From Codonopsis lanceolata (Eukaryota; Streptophyta; Magnoliopsida; Asterales; Campanulaceae): a stretch of DNA of 64,000 nucleotides. The translations under genes and the position numbers were made by a program. Shown one piece after another: positions 12,419-24,087 of the stretch. The stretch covers positions 63,247,631 through 63,311,630 of the forward strand of contig CM028379.1 in NCBI GenBank assembly GCA_013146195.2, read 5' to 3'. A model generated the notes under the pieces. It saw only the letters and a program-made list of their open reading frames with translations, did not search any database and was not told where the DNA came from. Each line of letters starts with the position of its first letter. Positions within the stretch are counted from its first letter, which is position 1.

Positions 12419-13514
12419 GCTAAGTAGTCTAAAAGAGATAAGATTAGCATGTATTGAGAACACAAATCTGATTAATTGATTACACAACTCTCAAGATATA
12501 TTGAAAATGTGCAAATATGCACATGTGGTAGAAAATACCAAGTTTCTATGTAGTAGTATTTAATAAGAGTAGTCACATATTGAAAATCTGTAAATAAAAA
12601 TCTCTTTTGGTGCATACTTAATTTACTGATTAATTTAAATGAGAAAAGAACATTGGAATAATAACAAATGTGCTATAAAAATCATGTTCATTGAATACAT
12701 GTGATTACAAAATAAAATATAACCACAATTAATTATAAAAAGTTTTCCATGGAAATTTTCACATATGACTTGTTTGTATTTGAAAATTTTCTGTTTCTTT
12801 CATCGTATCCGAAATTATAATATCAAAACAAAATTTATTTTTACAAATAATCACAATCAATTATAACTTATTGGTAAATCATATGAATATATACGATTAA
12901 ATTATAGTAGTAGATGTCAACCACAAGTTATAAATATTTAATAAATATATAGGTTATATAAAGAATAATATACATCTGAATTACTATTTATACTACTTAA
13001 AATCCTAAATTTTAATAACAAAAAATATCAATTATTAAACTATAGAAAATTATGAATGATAAAATGACTTAAACAATTTATAAAATAATGGATTAAATGA
13101 TATCAATTATACACTGACGATTGGGTGTGTGGATTTGGTCGAAACGAATCGTGTCCCATTATAATAAAAAATGTAACGGGTCGACCCGTTTTAAACCACA
13201 TTTTCTGCAAAGAAACATATACTTTTATAAGGTCGAAATGGGCAAAGCAAAAATATGGGCAACGGACCCGACCCGTTAATTTTTTAAGGTCGAAATGGAT
13301 AACCCGTTTCAACCGGAAAAATTTAACGGGCCTAGTTAAGCCGGGTAATTTTCAAATCGGGCAAGGTGGGTTAACGGGTTTTTTGTTTTAATTGTCAGAC
13401 CTAATTATACCGATATAATTTGTTTCCTTTATCATGTTTTTTCTTTATTTTTAAATTTTGTTTATAATCTTCATTGTATTTAAGTATAATTTAATTAAAA
13501 TAGATATATATACA

Positions 13515-13542
13515 TATGTTTAACGTACGTATGTAAAACTAG
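13515..13542 (+). mobile_element. Degenerate Helitron-like 3' end
   Basis: A palindromic word (TTAACGTACGTATG) is followed by a short AT spacer and CTAG, then T. About 60 bp leading into it match the better preserved end at 22380-22448 (shared AGTATAATTTRATT). A 5' end was not found. Likely same family. Confidence 0.4.
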
Positions 13543-14329
13543 TTACGTTTATAAAAGCTCAAAAGTCAAAGAAGTTGTATAAGACACAAATTCACCATTT
13601 ATACTATAATAAGTAATATTATTAATATTTGAAAGTTAAAGATTTTGGCTAGCATTGCAAGAATGCATGACCTTTTGTATTATGTTCGTTTACTTCATCA
13701 TTTTTTTTATTATATAGTGGGTCAACCCAACCAAAAATCAAAATAAATTATTGCATTTAAAAAAAATCCGATTTTATTTATAATGGTTTTTTTTATCAAT
13801 GTAATTATATATAATTAACTTCATCTTTTTTTGTATTTATGTTTTATTTATTTGTTTAATTTTCATACACTGCAATCATTTAATTTTTTTAAAAGTAATG
13901 TAGATTTATACAAAAATTTATGCACCGATAGATGGATTATAAGTGTTACTAATAATACAGTTGATATTATCACAAATAAAATTTGGTATATTACATTATC
14001 ATACAAAATCACAAAATTACAAATATATAATCACAATGTACTTACAAACAAAATTACAGATATAAAATTACAATACGTACAAAATCACATATATGAATAC
14101 CTATTACATGTAACAATAATATTACATACATAAATGTAGTTTTGGATAATTCAAAAAAATACAATCGAGTTAATTAGTCATGATCATAGACTTTTTAGGA
14201 GCCCCCAACAAACAAGTAAAATAAGGCCCTAATGCAAAAGACAGTATTTAAACATATGTGTGTAACTATAATGATATAATATAATTATTTAATCATAAAA
14301 GTTCACACAAAATTTATATATAATACATA

Positions 14330-14338
14330 CAATAATAA
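14330..14338. repeat. Left 9-bp target duplication of the MULE
   Basis: CAATAATAA directly precedes the left terminal inverted repeat and is repeated exactly at 23178-23186 directly after the right one. Confidence 0.9.
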
Positions 14339-14530
14339 GGCAAAATGCACTTTTGGGCCACTGAACTTTCCCAAAAATTGTAATTAGGCCACTGAGACGT
14401 CAAAATTTTTGAGATGACCACTGTACCAGACTTATCTTGCATGGTAACTCATTTTTTTACGGACATTGCCTTTTGACGTTATCTTCGAGTGAAATACCAT
14501 TTTTACCCCTTAAAATGGACAACAATGCCC
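14339..14530 (+). repeat. Left terminal inverted repeat of the MULE
   Basis: 192 bp starting GGCAAAATGCAC and ending AACAATGCCC. It pairs with the reverse complement of 22986-23177 along its whole length with scattered substitutions and small indels. Shared stretches include TTTTGACGTTATCTT and CCCCTTAAAATGGACAA. Confidence 0.9.
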
Positions 14531-14676
14531 TTGTTGAAGGAATTACTGACTAGCTTCATTACCTACCAGGTTTATAATACGACTTTCTTCACCTTCTTCC
14601 ACCTCTCGACAAGCTCATTCCAGCTCTCTACGAAAACATCCTTCATAGCTCGTCTCCGTCTTTCTCAACAACATCA

Positions 14677-15345
14677 ATGAAGGGGTACGAGATCTCCAGG
14701 CTTGAAGGGTCGTCTTCATCAGCACAGTCCGACTTGGTAGCTGCATATCAATAGAAAACCTGTGGGTGTAATCGTAGGGTTGCCTTATTCACATATGGGA
14801 CTGAGAAGAACCCAGGACGACGCTTCATACGACCCGAGATATATGGTAAGTGAGTTGGTTTTCACGAAAACCCTAATTTTTTAAATTCACAAAACCCCTA
14901 AATTTTGATTTCAAAACCCTATTTTTTGAATTGGTAAACAATCCTAATGTTTATTTTTGTCTTTGAATTTGATTTCGATTACAATTACAAATTGTGATTT
15001 GTTTGTTTTTGTCTCTCTCAATTTTGGTTTGTCTGTTTCTTCTTATAATAGGAGAAAGACCAAAGTTGTGGATTTTATGCATGGGTTGATGACAAATTCA
15101 TAAAAAGGTCCGTGGAAGTGATAAATGATTTGAAGAATGTTATCAAGGATTTGAGAGAGAGAGATTTTGACTTTAATGAAGAAAATTTGTTGGAAGAATT
15201 TGGGAGACTTCAAAAATATTTTGCTAAGAAAAGGGATAAGATTAGGATGTTGAAAGGTTGTATTGTACAATATGGTAGAAGGGAAAAAGTGTATGTTTTT
15301 TTAATAACCATGTTGATGATGTTCAATGGTGTCTTATTGACATAA
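14677..15345 (+). pseudogene. GRF-type zinc-finger gene remnant carried by the MULE
   Basis: The first exon-like part (14677-14845) encodes CGCNRRV and then EKNPGRRFI, the NPGRRF core of GRF zinc fingers. A donor site GTAAGTGAGT follows. The second part (from about 15054) gives SCGFYAWVDD, matching the final Cys and F-x-W-x-D block, then a basic coiled-coil-like stretch (VIKDLRERDFDFNEENLLEE) and a hydrophobic tail (VYVFLITMLMMFNGVLL) as in plant GRF proteins. It is broken: an in-frame TAG at 14752-14754 precedes the finger, the third metal Cys is missing (Arg-Pro instead), and the apparent splice phase does not match. Plant GRF genes often occur with MULEs. Whether it is a MULE gene or a captured host gene cannot be told here. 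Confidence 0.72.
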
Positions 15346-15465
15346 TACTTCAAAGTCAATGTAAATGGAAAAATGTTATTGCCTTAGATTGTGAACAATA
15401 TGCAACTATCAATAAGATCATTATGTTTTTCTTAATGCTGTTGTTTGTTGACCAAAGTTGTATAG

Positions 15466-15840
15466 AACACAAACTCTTCCAAAACAAAACATAAATATAC
15501 CAATTGCAGACACCAACAAACACAAGAATGCAAATTGTATCAGATTGACACCAAAAAGAACAAAAGCAAACACCAACCCTACCAAAACAAAACAAAAACA
15601 AAGGCTGATGTTCCCTACCAAAACAAAACAAAAACATAACACAAACCCTGCCTAAACAGAACATAAATATACCAATTTATGATACCAACAAACACAAGAA
15701 CACAAATTGTATTAGATTGACACCAAACAGAACAAACACAAACACCAACCCTACTAAAACAAAACAAAAACAGAGGTTGTTGTTCCCTACCAAAACAAAA
15801 CAACAACATAACACAAACCCTACTTAAACAGAACAAGAAT
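15466..15840. repeat. Two-copy tandem repeat of about 187 bp
   Basis: Two adjacent units share AACATAAATATACCAATT, then ACCAACAAACACAAG, AGATTGACACCAAA and CTACCAAAACAAAACAA. AC/AAAACA-rich remnants continue to about 15970. The long frames in this block are low-complexity artefacts. Confidence 0.75.
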
Positions 15841-16163
15841 ATAACACAAACCCTTCCAAAACAGAACATAAATGATAACACCAACCCTAACAAACAAAAC
15901 AAAAACAGAACACCAACCCTACCAAAACAAACAAAAACAAACCCTACCAAAATATAACAGAAACTGAACACAAACCTAAGTCATTAGATAAATACTGCCC
16001 AAATAGTTGGTTAATACAATATATCATAGTGTCATTATCAGAGTTGTTTACAAAATACCAAGCCACTTGTAACCAGGGTTTTTTTACAAAAGACCAAGCC
16101 ATAGTTTCTTTACAAAGTATAAAGTCATAATAACTAAGTCATAACCTACAAAATACAAACATA

Positions 16164-19100
16164 TCAACCCACTGCTTTCTTAGATTTGCTGACTCCTTTG
16201 TTTATGGTTTTCTTGTACACCTTTGGAGGCCTTGGTTCAACTGGAGCTGGTGCCTTCCTTTTTACCCTTTTAGGAACAACATTAACTTCCCCTCTTGCCT
16301 TAGCCTCCTCAGCATGCTTGCAAGATCTAAAATTATGCCCTGTTGCTTTGCAAAAACTACAAGTCATTGACTTCCTTTTTCTACTCAGGCTGTTTGGATC
16401 TTTCTGTTTTTTTTCCTCATTAGGATCTTTAACCCTACATTTCTTAAGTCTCCCAGGCATCTTTTTGTTTGGTGGTGGTAGGAGAGGCTGCTGTTTTGAT
16501 GGTGGCCATTGATTCTCGCCAGTGATTGGATTTAGCAGATAAGAGTATGTACTAACAAATGTCTCTTTCTTGTACCAGTTGGAGACATAGTCTTCTAGAT
16601 CTCCTCCAATCTTGTAAATGGCAGCCATGGCATGAGTGCAGGGAATACCACTCAAGTCCCATTCTCTACAATGACAAGTCCTAGCTGTAGTGTTAACACC
16701 AAAGGCATCCTTCACATACTTCACTTCAAATTGATCACCACCATTGTAAACCACATACCACACTTTAACATCTTCCTTGTTTTTCTCCATCTTCTTCCTT
16801 ATCCTTGGGCAAATATTATGTGAGTACTTTGATATCCAGTATTTTATCTTCTGAATCCTCACCATCATTGCCAATCTGATCTCCTCAAGCATATAGATCA
16901 ATGGTCTAGCCCTTGCAGCTAAAGTGCTCCCATTGAATGCTTCTGCAATATTGTTCTCCACATTATCCACTTTTGAATGTGTGTCAAACCAAGCCTTTGA
17001 CCAATGGATAGGATCTGTTTTCACAAGATCCTCAGCTGCTTCTTTGTCTAAATTCTTTAGTATCTCAAACTTTGCTTTGAATTTTTCCCTTGTGCAGGCC
17101 ATTGTAATACTCTAGAAACATCTTATATATTCCCTCCCCTTGTATTTTTTCTTCCAGTTACTATAAATATGCCCAGCACACATTCTGTGCTCGACATTAG
17201 GCAATAAGCTAGCAATAGCTGGTAACAAACCCTACAAAGCATATAATATACAGGCAGTTAATAAATGTCATCAAAAGGAAATTAAGTAAAACAATAGAAA
17301 TAAGAAATATATTACCTTTTGTTGATCAGTAATAATTGTCCATTCAAATCCATCTCTCATATCAAGGTCATCTATCAAATGCTTAAGAAACCATGTCCAG
17401 TTTTCCTTGTTTTTCACACTACAGCCCAAGCAACATGGTGCATCTGATTATTTGCATCCTTGGCAATTGCGGACAACAACTCTCCCTTCTGTATTCCTTT
17501 CAAAAATGTTCCATCAATCCCCAACATTGGTCTACAATTCTCCATAAAAGTTGTCTTCACTTGATCAAAACACACATACATTCTCCTAAAAAAAAGGACC
17601 CTTGTCTAGGAAAGGGCTGATATGTTCAATGATGAATGTACTACCTGGATTTCTATTCTCTAACTCATCTTTATAACTCAACAGCTTTGTGTAATGTTCA
17701 GTCAGTGAGCCATCTAGGTATTGCAATGCTTTTTTTCTTGCCCTACTAACCTTGTAGTCACTCAATTCTACCTCAAAGTCCTTCAACACATCAGCTTTCA
17801 TATATTTTAACTTGTAACCAGGGTTTCTTCTAAAGGTGTCAAAATAGTGCTTTGCCAAAAAAGAAGAAGTCAGATGCCGATTCTTAGATGCCATCCCACA
17901 TTTATGTTCAAGATTAAAAGAAGTAATTTGCCAAAACTTTTTTTTTTGATTTAATCTAGCCCAAATTCTCCAAGGACATACAACTGAGTTCATGCAAACA
18001 CCAAGCATCCTAAACTTCCCATTTCTGATCCATTTAATGTCATATCTTTTGTTCAATCCATACTTGATGACTGCTTGCTTAAATATTTCATTTGCTTCAA
18101 ATTGAAGCCCAGTTTTTAAATGCACATGTTTCATATATGTGAGAACATTGAAAATAGGATATTTGACACCATTCTTCCTTCTAGAATGGTGTCAACTTCT
18201 CCTTGAAATATTTTATCATCCTCCTCATCACAGTAATCACTATCATATGAAGTATCTTCAGTCATTGAATCCCTTCCAGGATCAATCTCATTAGCAGGTG
18301 TAGGGTCAGGGGTGGTCAAATATATGGGTAGGGTCAGAGGTAGGGGCAGGATCAATCTCCATGTCCTTCTTTCTTTTCTTGACATTCAACTTAGCAACCC
18401 TGGCTTGTACAAGCTCTTCATCACTATCAATCAAATCATCTTCACTTAAACATGGTTCCATATGACATCCTTCATCTTCAACCTCATATGGATATACAGA
18501 TGCAATATCCACTTGTGTCATGTCAGGATCATGTTGACTAGGCTCATGTTCAGGTTCGGGTTCTGGTTCATAAAAGAAAGGCTCATGTCCATGTTCAGGT
18601 TTAGAAAAAAAAAAGGCTCATGTTCAGGTTCATGTTGACTAGGTTGAGTAAATTCAAGGATATCTAGCTCAAGTTGCCTATTTTCAGACTCAGGTTGCCT
18701 ATTTTCTTCCTCAGGTTCCCTATTTTCAGGTGCACTAAATTCATCTTCAAACCAGCTCATATCAGTGTCATGATCATCGTCATCTACAACCACATGTTCC
18801 TTAACATTGTCATCTACACCCACAGGTTCCTCAACATTGTCAACTACACCCACAAGTTCCTCAATATTGCCATCTACAAACACGGGCTCCTCAATACCAT
18901 GCTCAACATACATATATATAAACCCCACACACTTACTTTCTTCCACTATTCTTAAAACTCCCGTATTAGTTTCTATTTTTGTTAGCCCACTATCAATACT
19001 TTTAGAAGGCAACCTATACTATAATTGTTTCACACTTCCATACTTCAAATAAGATTTAACATACTTCTCAACTTTAAAATTATTTAAAGTATCAACATCA

Positions 19101-19212
19101 ACTTCTTGGATAAATTCTAGAATCCTCCCCCCACATACTTCATTTTGTTATCAACCCTATGAAATGCCCCCCCATGTAGCAAAAATATTCCAATTTCATT
19201 ATACTTGTCCAT
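16164..19212 (-). pseudogene. MuDR/MULE transposase, frameshifted
   Basis: Reading right to left: an N-terminal domain with LLHGGAFHR and KYVGG near 19070-19212; an acidic region rich in Glu/Asp (18306-19012); the MuDR DNA-binding domain with VCPWRIWARLN and LEHKCGMASKNRHLT (17586-18134); the catalytic core with MLGIDGTFLKG and TIITDQQK, then CAGHIYSNWKKKYKG, giving the expected acidic positions; a SWIM zinc finger CHCREWDLSGIPCTH near 16640-16680; and a CCHC knuckle CSFCKATGHNFRSC near 16316-16360. A probable intron (about 17235-17312) splits DQQK from GL. Frame is lost at homopolymers near 18605, 19130 and 17590 and at a one-base change near 17415, plus an in-frame stop near 19020. Intact frames are 16164-17102 and 17586-18134. 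It is not functional as read. Confidence 0.9.
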
Positions 19213-19311
19213 TCTACATAAATATAAACAATGGCATACTATCAAGACAATGGATCACATAAAGTAGGCAAAACTAATAACACTTTAAAACCATGTTGCA
19301 GATGCATGCCT

Positions 19312-19377
<66 letters not shown>

Positions 19378-19704
19378 AAGCCTAGGTAGTCTAAAAATAG
19401 TAATTTAATTTTCGCTAAAATTTGCATCCCTAAAATAGTAACCCCTATTTATAACAAACCTTTAATGAATCCTATAATTAAATAATACAAATTTAAATAC
19501 CTATAACTCCTTGAAACTAAAGCCTAGGAACTAGAACCATTGCATTCATTGTTTTGTTATCCAAACACAACCTTTTCTGCATACAACCGTTAGTTTTTCA
19601 TTGTTGCCAAATAAACTTCAGAAAAATCAATGGATGACTTTGCGCTAGAAATTTCACTGAAAGGAATCACAAATACTCATAATTAATTCTAACTAAATGA
19701 CTAA

Positions 19705-19744
<40 letters not shown>

Positions 19745-21059
19745 TTTTTAATGATTTTTTTTATCTACTTCACCAGATTAAAAGTTATTAAAACAAATAC
19801 TTTCAATGAAATCATAAAAACTCACAATTCATTATAACTACATGAAATATATGAATATTTTTTTTGTCTATTTCATCGGATCAAAATTCTTAAAAGAAAT
19901 ATTATGAATAAAATTACAAATACTCATTATTGATATTAAATATATGACTGACCAACAAAAATATATAGATTTGAAATTTTGTTGTCCATTTCATCATATT
20001 CAAAATTTAAAAATCATCAAAAGTTCATGTAAAACACGAATGCACGTGATTAATTATAAATGACTGACAGATCTAAAAAATATATCGATTTAAAATTAAA
20101 AAAAATTAACAAATACTTCAAGTAACAAGAACTATATAATAGTAAATAACAAAACGAAACAAACAATATTGCAACATAATTTTTCCTCTAACAAATAGGA
20201 AATATTTCGGAAGTGCAAAGTTACCTCTCTTTAAAAAAATGAATCGACCATTTAATCATGAACGAATTGATTTGTCGTTGTGTTCGAAAAGTAATCAGAT
20301 TTACATCAAATTATAGAGTGCCCAAGTAATCTCAGTTGTAAAGTTACCTTGATGATCCCCTTTTATAGAGTTCTATATTTTCGAGAATAGAGAATGTAGA
20401 GAGGAATAATGAGTAAATGGAGTAAAGAAGAAAAACTAAAATGGGAGTTGGTTGTCTTTTAAGGGTTTGAAAAGAATATGATGAAAATTGGGTCGGTCTC
20501 TTTTGACAGATATTCAACTGTTATCCACTATGCTTTTTTAATCAGAAAAAAAAACATTTTTGATATGAAAGGAAGAGTATACCTTTAATGAATCGGACAT
20601 GCTTGTGATAAGCATCAGTTCATACATTGCCATGCATGATTCAAAATTGTGTAATTGTCATTCCCATTCCATAGTAGTGCATCACGATTTTAAATCGATG
20701 CCTCATGTTCAAACTGGTCTATTTCCAATTCATAGCGATGCTTTGTGATTCTAAATTAATGCATCGTGAATCCAAATCGACGTATCGCTACTGAAAATCC
20801 ATACATTGTGATACACATTTTTTGTATTTTCATTTTAATTATTTATTTAATTTTCATAAATTGCAGTTATTCCAATTTATTTATTTTATTATTGTTAATC
20901 AACTGACACATATATTTCTTTATTTTCATATTAATTTTAAGGAATAATTACAAGCCGGTACATTTTTTAAAACATGTTTTCAAATCAATCCAACTATTTT
21001 TTAGACATATCTTTTAGATACATTTTTGGGATAAAAATACATTACTGTCCCCAATTAAC
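19213..21059. other. AT-rich interior of the MULE
   Basis: Contains (AT)n at about 19315-19374 and 19708-19741. At 19660-20060 there are degenerate repeats of roughly 130 bp with words such as AAATACTCATAATTAATT and GTCYATTTCATC. A block at 20620-20800 repeats GCATCRYGATTT-like words. No gene. Confidence 0.6.
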
Positions 21060-21860
21060 ACCATTCCCGTCTTCATTTCAATTCCTCCGTTCGAGACTCA
21101 ACACCGAAGACTTTTTTGCAATTCCTCACTCTCTCTCCAAGTAGTCTCTGTCTCTTCAACCAAACCATTAGTCACACCCACACCAAAGGAGGAGGAAGCT
21201 TGAGAAGTCGTTTTGTGGCCATGGCCGCCTCGGTCGGTTCGAAGTCGGAAGGCGAGTGGTGCGCTATCCTCTCTCGCGGTTCGAGATCTAAGTGGTCGCT
21301 ACATGACTGACGCCTGCTTGCTCATCCTGGTGAAAACGCACGTCGGAGGGATCCCCATTGATGATGCAGCGAGAGAGACATTACCGAGAGGACGATGGCG
21401 CTTGAAGGCCGCTTGAACATTCCGGAGAAAATCAGGAGGAGAAGAAGACAAGGAAGACGACGAAGACGAAGTCGTTGTGTTGAATGAACGGAAGAGGTTC
21501 GGGTCTGGGTTGATCGGTCGGGTAAGATTGCCTTTGGTCAGTGCAGTTGATGCAGGTATGGCCGGAAGGTTAGCCTCCCCGTCCATCGACGGATGTCAGA
21601 TGCATCTCCGTCGCTCCAACCAGGTTAAAGTCGTCTACTAACTGGTGTGCCAAATCTTGCAATGGTGGAGACTGTAGATGATGAAAAGTTCGCAAATCGC
21701 CTTGACCGCGTAGTTTTTATTAGTTAATTGTTGTCTCCGGCCGTATTATTAATATCTTGTCTCCAGCCGGATAAACCACCGCAGCTTCCTTCGTCCCCTT
21801 CCTCCACCTCCATGCTGCTCTTTTCCGTCGCCCCATCCCGGAAAATTCCAGCCTGTCAAC
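21060..21860. pseudogene. GC-rich patch with probable captured host-gene fragments
   Basis: Base composition rises sharply inside an AT-rich MULE. On the plus strand 21222-21308 reads MAASVGSKSEGEWCAILS before losing sense; the SEGEW-AILS block recalls the start of plant methionine-sulfoxide reductase B proteins. On the minus strand 21299-21586 reads MDGEANLPAIPAS, then a Ser run and PPDFLRNVQAAFKRHRPLG, which recalls the N-terminus of a plant MPS1/TTK-like kinase. Both identities are from memory and tentative. Opposite orientations, no full domain and the GC jump fit Pack-MULE gene capture. Confidence 0.4.
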
Positions 21861-21899
21861 CAATAGAATTTAAAAAATAGAAAAAGAAAGAGAAAAAAA

Positions 21900-22448
21900 T
21901 CTCTTACTTTAATATATGTTGTTGTATGTGTACATATTTGTGATTTTGATCAATTGTTTGAGCTTTGACTTCGATTTGTGAAATAATGGGTTTCTGATGC
22001 CTGGCGATTGATTTCTGATGCCTGGCATCAGGTTGATTTTGGCATCAGGTTGATTTCTGATGCCTGACATCAGGTTGATTTTTGGCATCGTTGATTGATG
22101 CGGCATCGTTGATTGATGCCTGGCATCAGGTTGATTTCTGATGCCAAGGATTGGCATAAGAGTTTTCATTAATGGCATTTTTGTCATTTGGTAAGCAATT
22201 TGTAGTTTTATGAAATGTGTAAAAAATTAATGGTCCTAGATGAAAACATGTTTTCAAAATTGTACCCACTTGAAATTCTCCCTGATTTTTAATCAAATGA
22301 ATCAAATGATATTTTTCTTTTCATTGAAATAATCTCTTCTTTTAGTTTTGTTTTTTTGTCTTCAATTTGCTTGATTATAATTTAACTGAGTATAATTTGA
22401 TTGAAAAATATATATGTTCGTGCGTTTAACGCACGTGTATAAAACTAG
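21900..22448 (+). mobile_element. Non-autonomous Helitron-like element inside the MULE
   Basis: The 3' end is well formed: a 17-nt palindrome CGTGCGTTTAACGCACG (22419-22435), a 9-nt spacer, CTAG (22445-22448), then T. The proposed 5' end is TCTCTTACTTTAATATATG after an A at 21899. The 5' boundary is a guess; the 3' end is the stronger evidence. It has no coding capacity. Confidence 0.45.
22005..22170. repeat. Tandem TGATGCC/GGCATCA repeats
   Basis: The words TGATGCCTGGCATCAGG and GTTGATTTYTG recur five to six times with small gaps. The core is self-complementary (GATGCC...GGCATC), so it could fold into short hairpins. It lies in the Helitron-like insertion. Confidence 0.75.
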
Positions 22449-22936
22449 TTATTAAATAACAACACAATATTTTAAAGCCCTGTTGTGGTCCCAAAATGTA
22501 TGATATTTTAAAGAAAGCACAAATTCAGACTCAGGTTTACCACAGACATTGAAACCCCACAGACATTGAAACCCCAACAGTAATATAAAATTGACACCCT
22601 AAATAATAGTGATATAAAATTCATACTTTACTATTAACAACCAATACAACAGACATTGGACCACGTAAACTACTAAATACAAAAACCCTAACATAGAAGC
22701 TATGGACATAGAAAGACAACGACTCGTATTTACCTCGCAGCTTCGATTCGATGATATAAACAGAAATGAAATCAAGAATCCTTCGCTGCTGCTTAATGCT
22801 TACTTGTTAATTAAGTGATACAGGAACGAAGATGGTTATGATTCCCAATTTCGCCTCAAATCGCTCAAATCGCAAACCCTAACATTTGGGGATTTTTTTC
22901 TCCAATTGATCGATAGTTGACTCTCGTTCCCTCCAA

Positions 22937-22937
<1 letters not shown>

Positions 22938-22986
<49 letters not shown>
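22938..22986. repeat. (AT)n microsatellite at the inner edge of the right TIR
   Basis: An uninterrupted AT run abuts the inner end of the MULE's right terminal repeat. Confidence 0.85.
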
Positions 22987-22988
<2 letters not shown>

Positions 22989-23177
22989 CATTATTGTCCA
23001 TTTTAAGGGGTAAAAAAGGTATTTCACTCAAAGATAACGTCAAAAGGTAACGTCCATCAAAAAATGGGTTACCATGCCAGATAAGTCTGGTACAATGATC
23101 ATCCCGAAAAATTTAATGTCTTAGTGACCTAATTGCAATTTTTAGAAAAGTACAATAGCCTAAAGGTGCGTTTTGCC
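22986..23177 (-). repeat. Right terminal inverted repeat of the MULE
   Basis: Reverse complement starts GGCAAAACGCAC and aligns with 14339-14530 over 192 bp. Differences are spread evenly, suggesting both ends have aged together. Confidence 0.9.
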
Positions 23178-23186
23178 CAATAATAA
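23178..23186. repeat. Right 9-bp target duplication of the MULE
   Basis: CAATAATAA, identical to 14330-14338. Confidence 0.9.
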
Positions 23187-23323
23187 AGTACTGAGCCAAA
23201 ATTAAGTTTTATGAAATTTTCAAGTTCCAAACATATATAAAATAGTTTCAATATCTTTTTTTGGTTTTTGATTCCTATTGTGATTAGAAAGATCAAAAGG
23301 CAAGCTTAAGCTGCCAAATGGAA

Positions 23324-23326
<3 letters not shown>

Positions 23327-23371
<45 letters not shown>
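23327..23371. repeat. (GA)n microsatellite
   Basis: About 22 uninterrupted GA units followed by AAGAGA. Confidence 0.9.
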
Positions 23372-23376
<5 letters not shown>

Positions 23377-23497
23377 TTAGCCCTTAGAATTTTGGCGTTA
23401 ATAATGAGAAAGAGTTATGGAGAAAATGAACCAAGGAATTCCAAAGTCACGGAACTCCTCATATTTAACTTTATAAGTTTGAAATAAATGTATAGTA

Positions 23498-23737
23498 CTC
23501 TGTCTCAAAAATATTGTCATATATTTATTTTTCGTTTGTCCAAAAAAAGGTGTTTTGTTTGTAACATTCTTTTTGAAGATAACATTTTTACCATTTTACT
23601 TACTTTTTTACTATTTTAATTATAGATCATATGTACATGAAATTTAAATGAAACTATTTATCATACCAACATTAATAATCAAGTTAACTGTTTTTTTATA
23701 AGTAATAATTTTGGAACACTAATTGGGATGAAGAGAG
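23498..23737. mobile_element. Stowaway-like MITE
   Basis: Starts CTCTGTCTCAAAAAT and ends GGGATGAAGAGAG between TA dinucleotides (23496-23497, 23738-23739). The termini are inverted (CTCTSTYTCA type), as in Tc1/mariner Stowaway MITEs. 240 bp, non-coding. Confidence 0.65.
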
Positions 23738-23739
23738 TA

Positions 23740-24087
23740 ATATTTAAATTTGTAGTAACCACAATGAAGGAAGATTAAAAAATAATAAAATGTAAATACC
23801 AAAAAAGGTGAAATTAATTATAGAAAATTACTTATAAAAAAGATGACAAATTACCATCTTAGCCCGATAAGCCTGACAAAAAAACCAAAGAAAAAGGAAA
23901 GAAAGGAAAGGTAGAAAACCCCAAAAGACCAAGACAGTAAAACGGTTTCAACTGAAGATATAATGAAGAAATCCTAAGCCATGAGCTCCTATGCATCTCG
24001 TCTCTACCTCTCGTCCCATCGACGATGCTTCGTCTCCCTCTCCCTCGCATGCGTCTCCTCTCTCTCATCGGCATCTCCATGGTAAGC
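23740..24087. other. Spacer, no gene identified
   Basis: AT-rich until about 23960, then C/T-rich (23990-24085) with a short open frame reading MRLLSLIGIS before a possible donor GTAAGC at 24082. It might be an isolated exon fragment, but nothing supports a gene. Confidence 0.35.

Larger units (their letters stand above)
12066..14338. other. AT-rich spacer between ABCI11 and the MULE
   Basis: The first 200 bases are GC-richer and probably hold the ABCI11 5' UTR and core promoter. Beyond that the sequence is AT-rich, with (TA)n at 12379-12412. A patch at 13125-13410 has repeated ACGGGTCGACCCG-type words and ends TTGTCAGACCTAA, like a hAT-type MITE whose left end I cannot define. A Helitron-like end lies at 13515-13542. 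Bases 13700-14330 show no gene. Confidence 0.5.
14339..23177. mobile_element. 8.8 kb MULE (Mutator-like element), autonomous-type but decayed
   Basis: The boundaries are set by 192-bp inverted termini starting GGCAAAAYGCAC and a perfect 9-bp target duplication, both diagnostic of Mutator elements. Inside, left to right: a broken GRF zinc-finger gene (14677-15345), a tandem repeat block (15466-15840), a broken MuDR-type transposase on the minus strand (16164-19212), AT-rich DNA, a GC-rich patch resembling captured gene fragments (21060-21860), a Helitron-like insertion (about 21900-22448), and the right terminus. Coding parts contain stops and frameshifts, so it could not move without a helper. 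Confidence 0.92.

Noticed and set aside
15356..15971. Phe/Cys-rich minus-strand frames
   Set aside because: They are translations of the AAAACA-rich tandem repeat; repetition explains their length.
19242..19427. Minus-strand frame with alternating Tyr-Ile
   Set aside because: Produced by the (AT)n repeat.
22005..22170. CRISPR-like spaced repeats
   Set aside because: Spacing is irregular, spacers are not unique, and the setting is a plant transposon.
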